38,281 bases of DNA from Verrucomicrobiota bacterium. Lineage in GTDB: Bacteria; Verrucomicrobiota; Kiritimatiellia; RFP12; UBA1067. The stretch is taken from positions 1 through 38,281 of the forward strand of contig JAEEHL010000029.1 of assembly GCA_016280825.1 (NCBI GenBank), in the 5' to 3' direction. Positions 19,178-25,488 of the stretch are shown in pieces. Position numbers and translations under genes: made by a program. Under the pieces are notes generated by a model, which was not told where the DNA came from, did no database searches, and worked only from the letters and a program-made list of their open reading frames with translations. How positions within the stretch are numbered: position 1 is the first letter of the stretch; each line of letters opens with the position of its first letter.

Positions 19178-19178
19178 T
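19149..19178 (+). promoter_or_regulatory. Promoter for the MlaE-type permease, likely leaderless
   Basis: TTTACA at 19149-19154, an 18-base spacer ending in TGA, and TATAAT at 19173-19178, lying inside the end of the upstream coding region. The predicted transcription start near 19185 is only about 4 bases before the ATG at 19189, and no ribosome site is visible. Confidence 0.7.
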
Positions 19179-19188
19179 ACGCGGCTAC

Positions 19189-20007
19189 ATGGAGATATCT
19201 AGAGAGCAGGTCTGGGACGAGGCGCCGCGCACATTTGCGGAGGCTGCGCTTCGCCGTCTCCTTCGCCTTTTGTCCGGGGTCGGCCACGCGGGGAAGATAC
19301 TCTTCCTCTCCGTTACATCGTTCCCGGCGGTGGTCTTCAGGAAGTCAGGCCGGGCGGACCTTGCGCGGCACCTCTATTCGACTGGCATACGCACGCTCCC
19401 CGTGACGACCGTCGTCTCGCTCTTTACAGGCATGATACTCGCCCTGCAGGTGGGGCTTGAGCTCCGCCGCTTCAACCAGGAGATGCACCTTGGCGCGGCG
19501 GTCATGATATCGCTCATCCGCGAGATGGGGCCGTTCAGCTGCGCGATGTGCCTTGCGGCCTGCGTCGGCAGCGCGATCGCGGCGGAGATAGGCACGATGA
19601 AGGTGAACGACGAGGTGGCGGCGCTCGAGATAATGTCCATTTCGCCCGTGAGGTACCTTGCCGCGCCGCGCATCCTCGCGCTCGTCCTCATGTCGCCCCT
19701 TATGGCGTTTTTCTGCTGCGTCGTCGGCACGATGGGCGGCGGCATCGTGGGGCTTACGCAGCTCAACGTCGACTTCGGCCAGTACATGGCAAGCGCAATG
19801 TCGATTGCCGAGGCGAAGGACCTTTTCGTCGGCCTTGCGAAGGCGCTCGTCTTCGGCCTCGTGATCGGCGCGGTCTCCGTTTCGGAGGGCTTCTCGACTT
19901 CGCTTGGCGCGACGGGCGTGGGGCGCTCGACGCAGAGAAGCGTGATACTGAGCTTCCTCCTCATTCTCATGACGGGGTACATGATAACCCGCGTCGCATA
20001 CAGGTAG
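19189..20007 (+). CDS. MlaE/YrbE-type ABC transporter permease
   Basis: A 272-residue inner-membrane permease of the MlaE family, which moves phospholipids or related lipids between membranes together with an ATPase (MlaF) and an MCE protein (MlaD). Several hydrophobic helices span residues 60-270. Family landmarks are the IREMGPF segment, ACVGSAIAAEIGTMKVNDEVAALE (coupling region) and GVGRSTQRSVI near the C-terminus. The ATG at 19189 is the only reasonable start. No MlaF- or MCE-like gene adjoins it; alanine racemase follows after 5 bases. Confidence 0.88.
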   Translation: MEISREQVWDEAPRTFAEAALRRLLRLLSGVGHAGKILFLSVTSFPAVVFRKSGRADLARHLYSTGIRTLPVTTVVSLFTGMILALQVGLELRRFNQEMHLGAAVMISLIREMGPFSCAMCLAACVGSAIAAEIGTMKVNDEVAALEIMSISPVRYLAAPRILALVLMSPLMAFFCCVVGTMGGGIVGLTQLNVDFGQYMASAMSIAEAKDLFVGLAKALVFGLVIGAVSVSEGFSTSLGATGVGRSTQRSVILSFLLILMTGYMITRVAYR

Positions 20008-20012
20008 AGGTC

Positions 20013-21131
20013 ATGGAAAAGCGCGTTTGGACGGAGTTCCACGGGGACAGGCTCGTCTCCAACTACAGGCGGATGGTGGAGAGGGTTCGCCCGGCGAGGG
20101 TGCTCTGCGTACTGAAGGCGAATGCATACGGCCTTGGAGTGGATTTGGTCGCAAAGGCGCTTTACGGGGCAGGCTGCCGGCTTTTCGGCGTGGCCGATCC
20201 GTTCGAGGCGCTAGAACTGAAAGGGCTCTGCCCCGGAAGCCACGTGCAGATGCTCTCTGGCGTCCTGCCTGGCGAGATACCCGACATGGTGAAGGAGGGG
20301 ATCGTCCTCCCCGCCATCGACCTTGCAACGGCAAGGCTCGTCTCCCGCGCGGCATGCCGGCTGGGCACGAAGGCCAGAATGCATTTCAAGGTCGACAGCG
20401 GCATGGGACGGCTTGGAGTGCCAGTGTCCGGGGCGATGGACGTTCTCTCGAAGGCGGCCGCGCTGCCCTCGCTGGAAATCGAGGGGGTGTTCTCGCACCT
20501 CGCCACGGCCGGCACGCCGGGTGACGCGTACGCGCTTGCGCAGATAGCCGACTTCAAGGCCTTTCTCCGCGACGCGAGGAGTGCGGGCTTCAGGTTCAAG
20601 GCGGTGCACATCGCCGCGTCCGACGCGATCAACAACTTCCCGCAGTGCGCCAGGAGGCCGTTCAACATGGTCCGCGCCGGCATAGACCTCTACGGCAGCT
20701 TCGACCCGAACGGGCGGCGCGAACTCGGGGTGGAATGCGTCTTCTCGCTGAAGGCGCGGGTGGCGCAGGTCCGCACGCTCCCGGCGGGGACGTCGCTCGG
20801 GTACCTGCGTACATGGCGCCTCGGGAAGCGCTCCCGCATAGCAACCATCGCCGCGGGATACGCCGACGGGCTGCCGCTCGCGCTCTCCAACAGGGGCAAC
20901 GTGCTCGTCAACGGACGCCTCTGCCCCGTCGTTGGGCGCATTTCGATGGACTACGCGACGGTGGACGTCTCCGGCGCGGGCGACGTGCGCCCGGGCGACG
21001 AAGTCGTCTGCCTTGGGAGCGACGGCAGGCATTCCGTATTTCCCGACGACTGGGCCGCCGCCAAGGGAACGCACGCCTACGACATAATCTGCTCTCTTGG
21101 CCGTCGCGTCGAGCGCCGCAGCGCAACATGA
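20013..21131 (+). CDS. alr: Alanine racemase
   Basis: A 372-residue PLP enzyme that converts L- to D-alanine for peptidoglycan. The PLP Schiff-base lysine is K35 in VLKANAYG. The catalytic tyrosine is Y283 in AAGYADG. KVDSGMGRLG, the NMVRAGIDLYG segment and GRISMD are further signatures, and the length is standard. ATG 20013 is 5 bases after the permease stop, with AGAGG just upstream, so the two genes are probably co-transcribed from the promoter at 19149. Confidence 0.95.
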   Translation: MEKRVWTEFHGDRLVSNYRRMVERVRPARVLCVLKANAYGLGVDLVAKALYGAGCRLFGVADPFEALELKGLCPGSHVQMLSGVLPGEIPDMVKEGIVLPAIDLATARLVSRAACRLGTKARMHFKVDSGMGRLGVPVSGAMDVLSKAAALPSLEIEGVFSHLATAGTPGDAYALAQIADFKAFLRDARSAGFRFKAVHIAASDAINNFPQCARRPFNMVRAGIDLYGSFDPNGRRELGVECVFSLKARVAQVRTLPAGTSLGYLRTWRLGKRSRIATIAAGYADGLPLALSNRGNVLVNGRLCPVVGRISMDYATVDVSGAGDVRPGDEVVCLGSDGRHSVFPDDWAAAKGTHAYDIICSLGRRVERRSAT

Positions 21132-21176
21132 AATTGCGGTAAACACGGCAGGTCGCAAACCAGTCATGGGGCAATT

Positions 21177-21206
21177 TTGACAAATAGGCCGCATATTTGA
21201 TAAAAT
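21177..21206 (+). promoter_or_regulatory. Promoter for ribH and downstream genes (consensus -35, extended -10)
   Basis: A perfect TTGACA at 21177-21182, an 18-base spacer ending in TGA, and TAAAAT at 21201-21206. The predicted start near 21213 gives a leader of about 25 bases with GGAGAGGGAG. The leader is too short for an FMN riboswitch. Confidence 0.85.
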
Positions 21207-21237
21207 ACGCGTCCTAAACGGAAGGAGAGGGAGAAAT

Positions 21238-21699
21238 ATGACGGAGATATCTGCTGGGCTAGTGGCCAAGGACATGAAAATCGCGGTGGTTGCGAGCCGC
21301 TTCAACAGTTTTCTCACCGACCAGCTTGTAAAAGGCGCCATCGACGCCTTTGTGAGGCATGGTGGAAAGGACGCCGACATCGTCATCGTGAAGGCGCCTG
21401 GCGCATACGAGCTGCCGCTCGCTGCCAAGAAGCTTGCGAAGTCGGGCAAGTTTGACGCTGTGGTTGCGCTCGGCGTTGTCGTGCAGGGCGCAACTCCCCA
21501 CGCATCGCTCATCAACGAGACGACGGCGCGCGCCTTCAGCGAGATTTCGATGGCGGAGATGGTTCCGGTGATCGACGGGGTCGTCAGCGCCGAATCGCTT
21601 GAACAGGCGGTCGAGCGCTGCGGCACGAAGCAGGGCAACAAGGGTTTTTCCGCAATGCAGGCGGCGATTGAAATGGCCGACTTGATGAGGAAAATGTAA
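21238..21699 (+). CDS. ribH: 6,7-dimethyl-8-ribityllumazine synthase
   Basis: A 153-residue lumazine synthase, which condenses a pyrimidine intermediate with dihydroxybutanone phosphate in riboflavin synthesis. Landmarks are VVASRFN, PGAYELPLAAKKL and the catalytic histidine H88 in GATPHASL, at the position known from B. subtilis. The C-terminal GNKGFSAMQAAIEMADL is also typical. The other riboflavin genes are not adjacent, so ribH is a lone copy here at the head of a mixed operon. GGAGAGGGAG precedes the ATG. Confidence 0.95.
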   Translation: MTEISAGLVAKDMKIAVVASRFNSFLTDQLVKGAIDAFVRHGGKDADIVIVKAPGAYELPLAAKKLAKSGKFDAVVALGVVVQGATPHASLINETTARAFSEISMAEMVPVIDGVVSAESLEQAVERCGTKQGNKGFSAMQAAIEMADLMRKM

Positions 21700-21724
21700 T
21701 TGCAATCGAAAGGAGGATGGTAAA

Positions 21725-22966
21725 ATGGCAAAGGAAGTGAAAAAGGTTGCGTTTCTGACGGCTGGCGGCCTTGCGCCGTGTCTCTCCAGCGCAATCGGCT
21801 TTCTCATAAAGCAGTACACCGACAAGGCCCCGAACGTGGAGATGATAGGCTACATCAACGGCTACATGGGGCTTTTGAAGGGAGAGTCGATTCCCGTCAC
21901 GGACGTCGTGCGCAAGAACGCGCTCGTCCTCACGATGCACGGAGGCAGCCCCATAGGCAACAGCCGCGTCAAGCTCACGAACGTGAAGGACTGCGTCAAG
22001 CGCGGTCTTGTGAAGGAGGGCGAAGACCCCCTCAAGGTCGCGGCGGACCAGCTCGTCAAGGACGGCGTCGACGTGCTCCACACGATCGGCGGCGACGACA
22101 CCAACACGACCGCGGCTGACCTTGCCGACTACCTTGCGAAGAACAACTACCCGCTCATCGTGGTGGGCCTGCCGAAGACGGTCGACAACGACGTCTACCC
22201 GATCAAGCAGTCGCTCGGCGCGTGGACCGCCGCCGAGGAGGGGGCGAAGTTCTTCTTGAACGTCGTAAAGGAGAACAGCGCGAACCCGCGCGCCCTCACG
22301 ATCCACGAGGTCATGGGGCGCAATTGCGGCTGGCTTACGTACAAGACGGCCTTCTACTACCGCAAGATGCTCGAGCGCAAGGTCAAGTTCCTGCCGGAGT
22401 TCGGGCTCAACATGAAGCGCCAGGACGTCCACGCCATCTACGTGCCGGAGTCGCGCATAAACTTCGCGAGCGAGGCAAAGCGGCTCAGGGCGATAATGGA
22501 CGAGGTCGACGCGGTCAACATCTTCGTCTCCGAGGGGGCGGGGGTTTCGGAGATCATCGCCGAGATGAAGAGGCGCGGCGAGGAAGTGCCGGTAGACGCC
22601 TTCGGCCACCCGAGGCTCGACAAGGTGAACGTCGGCCAGTACGTCGGCAGGCGCTTCGGCGAGCTTCTCGGCGCGGAGAAGGTGCAGGTGTTCAAGTCCG
22701 GCTATTTCGCGAGGTCCGCGAAGCCCAACCCGAAGGACCTGCGCCTCATCTCGAAGTGCTGCGCGAAGGCCGTCGAGTGCGCGCTTTCCGGAGTGTCGGG
22801 GGTGGTCGGCCAGGACGAAGACGCCCTCGGCAAGATACGCGCCTGCGAGTTCAGCCGCATCAAGGGCGGCAAGCCGTTCAACGTGCGCAAGGGCAGCTTC
22901 CGGGCGATGTGCAAGGAGATCGGCCAGCCGAATCCGCGCAAGAAGCGCTTTGACGCCGTCAAGTGA
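21725..22966 (+). CDS. pfp: Pyrophosphate-dependent 6-phosphofructokinase
   Basis: A 413-residue PFK-family glycolytic enzyme. Two positions that separate PPi- from ATP-dependent forms are visible. GGDDTNT (from residue 122) has Asp where ATP enzymes have Gly. PKTVDND (150-156) has Lys before the catalytic Asp motif. M197-G198-R199 is the substrate-binding MGR. The reaction is fructose 6-phosphate plus PPi to fructose 1,6-bisphosphate, and it is reversible. The ribosome site AAAGGAGGA is near-perfect. A TGGTAAAAT word overlapping the start is not taken as a promoter because no -35 fits. Confidence 0.93.
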   Translation: MAKEVKKVAFLTAGGLAPCLSSAIGFLIKQYTDKAPNVEMIGYINGYMGLLKGESIPVTDVVRKNALVLTMHGGSPIGNSRVKLTNVKDCVKRGLVKEGEDPLKVAADQLVKDGVDVLHTIGGDDTNTTAADLADYLAKNNYPLIVVGLPKTVDNDVYPIKQSLGAWTAAEEGAKFFLNVVKENSANPRALTIHEVMGRNCGWLTYKTAFYYRKMLERKVKFLPEFGLNMKRQDVHAIYVPESRINFASEAKRLRAIMDEVDAVNIFVSEGAGVSEIIAEMKRRGEEVPVDAFGHPRLDKVNVGQYVGRRFGELLGAEKVQVFKSGYFARSAKPNPKDLRLISKCCAKAVECALSGVSGVVGQDEDALGKIRACEFSRIKGGKPFNVRKGSFRAMCKEIGQPNPRKKRFDAVK

Positions 22967-22984
22967 CCTTTTGGAGCCCGCGAC

Positions 22985-23677
22985 ATGATTTCGCTGGAGA
23001 AGGGCCTGATTGTCGAGCTCGACTACGTTGCCCCCGGGGGGCTCGAGTTTCTGTTCGGCACCCTGCGCAAGACGCTTTCCTCCATTGACCCGAAGCTGTC
23101 GCTGACGGCTGTGGACGAGGCGCGCTATTTCGCGGGGAGGGACAGCGAGGCGGCCCTTGCGGAGTACTTCTCCCGCAACAAGTGCAAGAAGACCGCGCCT
23201 AAGGCCGCGCGCGACCTTGCCGCCGCGATGAAGGCCGCGTTCACGAAGAAGCTCCCCTCGCTCGTCACGCAGCCTGTCAGGAACTTCCTGAAGGTTGCCG
23301 CGGACAGCGGCCTCAGGACGGTACTCGTGACTTGCGCCGATGTCGAGAGCCCGGCGATCGCCGCCCTCGCGGCGCAGCTCCCGGGCGGCGGCAGGACGGT
23401 TCTCGTGCACGAGGAGATGACGCGCTACGGCGGAATCTCCGGCGCCGCGGTGAAGCGCGTAGTTAACCTAATGCGCATCCATCCTTCGCGCCTTGCGATT
23501 GTCGCTGGGTCCGGCCATTCCGTGAAGGAAGGCCTCAAGTACGGCATCGGCTCCATGGCCGTATCGTGCCCGCGCAACGAATATCAGGATTTCAGCGGCG
23601 CGTGCGCTATGGTGGGCGAGATGGGCGCTCCCGCAGCAAGAAAGGCCGCGGCGGTTCTGCGCGTATGTCCGGCATAG
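22985..23677 (+). CDS. Degenerate HAD-like protein
   Basis: A 230-residue protein I cannot name. Its layout recalls HAD phosphatases: an N-terminal GLIVELDYV strand where motif I (DxD) belongs, a helical cap-like region, VLVTCAD as a possible motif II, and IVAGSGHSVKEGLKYGI (V173 onward) where motif III/IV (VGDSxxD) belongs. The key acids are largely replaced: E11-L-D13 for motif I and no Asp in the last motif. It may therefore be a non-catalytic relative. Its end overlaps the mazG start by 13 bases. The HAD assignment is inference by eye. Confidence 0.45.
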   Translation: MISLEKGLIVELDYVAPGGLEFLFGTLRKTLSSIDPKLSLTAVDEARYFAGRDSEAALAEYFSRNKCKKTAPKAARDLAAAMKAAFTKKLPSLVTQPVRNFLKVAADSGLRTVLVTCADVESPAIAALAAQLPGGGRTVLVHEEMTRYGGISGAAVKRVVNLMRIHPSRLAIVAGSGHSVKEGLKYGIGSMAVSCPRNEYQDFSGACAMVGEMGAPAARKAAAVLRVCPA

Positions 23678-24309
23678 AGAGGCTCCACGAGATAATGAAG
23701 CGCCTGCGCGACCCCGAGAGGGGCTGCCCGTGGGACCGCGAGCAGACGCTTGACACCCTGAAGCCGTGCGTTCTCGAGGAGACGTACGAGCTTCTCGCGG
23801 CGATGGATGATCCGTCTGACAGGGAGTCCTACGTAGAGGAACTGGGCGACGTCCTCCTGCAGGTCATGTTCCAGAGCGTAATGGGCGAGGAGCGCGGCGA
23901 CTTCACCTTTGACGACGTGGCGAACGCCGTTGCCGACAAGCTCGTCCACCGCCACCCGCACGTCTTCGGCGACGTCAAGGCCGACGATTCAGCCGCCGTG
24001 CTCAGGAACTGGGAGCGCATCAAGGCCATGGAGCGGGCGAAGAAGGCCCGCCGCAGCGCCCTCGACGGAGTGCCGCCGTCGCTGCCTGCGCTTCTCAAGG
24101 CGCGGCGCATGATGGAGAAGGCTTCGCGCGCCGGCTACGAGGAGCCGATTCCGGAAGTCGACGCCGCAGCCGACCCGGGGGGGTACATGCTTGCCGCGGT
24201 GAAGCGGCTTGCGGATCTTGGAATTGACGCCGAGGCGGCCCTTGAAAAAAGGCTTTCGGGATTTGCAGGCCGGTTTCGCGCGTTCGAGGACGCGCACAGG
24301 GCCGACTGA
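23665..24309 (+). CDS. mazG: MazG-type nucleoside triphosphate pyrophosphohydrolase
   Basis: A 214-residue enzyme that hydrolyses NTPs or dNTPs to the monophosphate and PPi, cleaning aberrant nucleotides. The metal-binding helices show EETYELLAAMD and EELGDVLLQVMFQ. The stretch CPWDREQT near the N-terminus and HRHPHVFGDV are typical of the MazG family. It is shorter than the E. coli enzyme (263 residues), and the second helical domain is reduced. ATG 23665 gives the normal N-terminus GIERLHEIMKRLR; it overlaps the HAD-like gene. Confidence 0.93.
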   Translation: MSGIERLHEIMKRLRDPERGCPWDREQTLDTLKPCVLEETYELLAAMDDPSDRESYVEELGDVLLQVMFQSVMGEERGDFTFDDVANAVADKLVHRHPHVFGDVKADDSAAVLRNWERIKAMERAKKARRSALDGVPPSLPALLKARRMMEKASRAGYEEPIPEVDAAADPGGYMLAAVKRLADLGIDAEAALEKRLSGFAGRFRAFEDAHRAD

Positions 24310-24321
24310 GGCGCGCTCTCG

Positions 24322-25488
24322 ATGGTGAATTCGCGCAGAACCGCCGCGTTCGCCCTCATGCGATGGCTCTCCACCAAGGAGTTCCCTGCCGGGCTTGTCG
24401 CCGACGCGGAAGACAGGGCGTTCGTGCAGGATCTCGTGTATACTGCAATACGCAGGCTGCGCGCGCTGCGGCTCGTCCTCGGCAAGTTCGTCGCCAGGTG
24501 GCCGAAGGGGGAGCTTGAAGCCCTGCTGTACGTCGGCGCCGCGCAGCTCCTGTACATGGATTCCGTCCCCGACTTCGCCGCGGTAAACGAGACCGTCGCG
24601 GCGGCGCGGCTCTGCAGGAACGCGAGCGTGCCGAAGGTCGTGAACGCGGTCCTGCGCAACGTCGCGAGGAACCGCGACGCGGTGGAGAGGGAGCTTGCGG
24701 AGGCGCCCGTCGACGCGAGGGAGAGCTTTCCATCGGTTCTTGCAAGGCGATGGTCGGCGAGGCTTGGCGCGGAGAGGACAGCCGCCCTCATGAGGGACCT
24801 GAACGTGCCGGCGAAGACGTTTCTCGCCCGCAGGGACGGTTCCTTCGTCGAACTGGAGCGCGGGCGCAGGGTTGAGGACGTGCCGGGGTACAGCGAAGGC
24901 GAGTTCATCGTGCAGGACAGGGCGACCGCAGCCGCCGTCGAGCTAATGGGGGTTTCGTCCGGGGAGAAGGTCCTCGACGCATGCGCGGCTCCGGGGGGCA
25001 AGTCGGTTCAGCTCCTGTGGCGTGGCGCGGACCTTGTCGCCTGCGAGGTGAACGCGGCGCGCCGCCGCCGGCTCGAGGAGAACCTTGCGCGCACAAGGCT
25101 CGGCGCCCGCGTCGTGAGTTCGCTTTCTGAGATCCCGGAGGGTGAGTCGTTCGACGCGGCGCTTGTCGACGCGCCGTGTTCCAACACGGGCGTTCTCAGG
25201 CGGCGGCCCGACGCGAGATGGAATTTTTCGGAGGAGAAGCTTTCCCGCCTTGTCGGGCTGCAGAGGTCGATTCTTGACAACGCAGCGAAGTTCGTCCGCC
25301 CGGGCGGGAGGCTCGTCTATTCGACTTGTTCGCTCGAGCCGGAGGAGAACGCCATGCAGACGGCGGCATTCCTGTCGCGCCATCCCGATTTCGCGCTTGG
25401 TGGCGAACGCGAGATGTTGCCCTCTGAGGACGGTTCCGACGGCGCGTACGCGGCGCTTCTTCGCCGGGAGGGCGGCGCGGCGAAATGA
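24322..25488 (+). CDS. rsmB: 16S rRNA m5C967 methyltransferase RsmB-like
   Basis: A 388-residue RNA cytosine-5 methyltransferase of the Sun/RsmB family. Residues 1-125 form a NusB-like RNA-binding domain (RRTAAFALMRWL, LLYMDSVPDFAAVNETV). The C-terminal Rossmann domain has the SAM motif LDACAAPGGKS. The two catalytic cysteines are C286 in DAPCSNTG and C336 in STCSLEPEEN. The length is a little under the usual 430 residues. The gene overlaps the helicase-nuclease start by 4 bases. The methylated site is inferred from homology. Confidence 0.92.
   Translation: MVNSRRTAAFALMRWLSTKEFPAGLVADAEDRAFVQDLVYTAIRRLRALRLVLGKFVARWPKGELEALLYVGAAQLLYMDSVPDFAAVNETVAAARLCRNASVPKVVNAVLRNVARNRDAVERELAEAPVDARESFPSVLARRWSARLGAERTAALMRDLNVPAKTFLARRDGSFVELERGRRVEDVPGYSEGEFIVQDRATAAAVELMGVSSGEKVLDACAAPGGKSVQLLWRGADLVACEVNAARRRRLEENLARTRLGARVVSSLSEIPEGESFDAALVDAPCSNTGVLRRRPDARWNFSEEKLSRLVGLQRSILDNAAKFVRPGGRLVYSTCSLEPEENAMQTAAFLSRHPDFALGGEREMLPSEDGSDGAYAALLRREGGAAK

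Noticed and set aside
21207-21237. FMN riboswitch upstream of ribH
   Set aside because: The leader is about 25 bases, far too short for the aptamer.
21718-21726. TGGTAAAAT word at the pfp start codon
   Set aside because: It overlaps the ATG and has no -35 at 16-18 bases; a transcript from it would lack the start codon.
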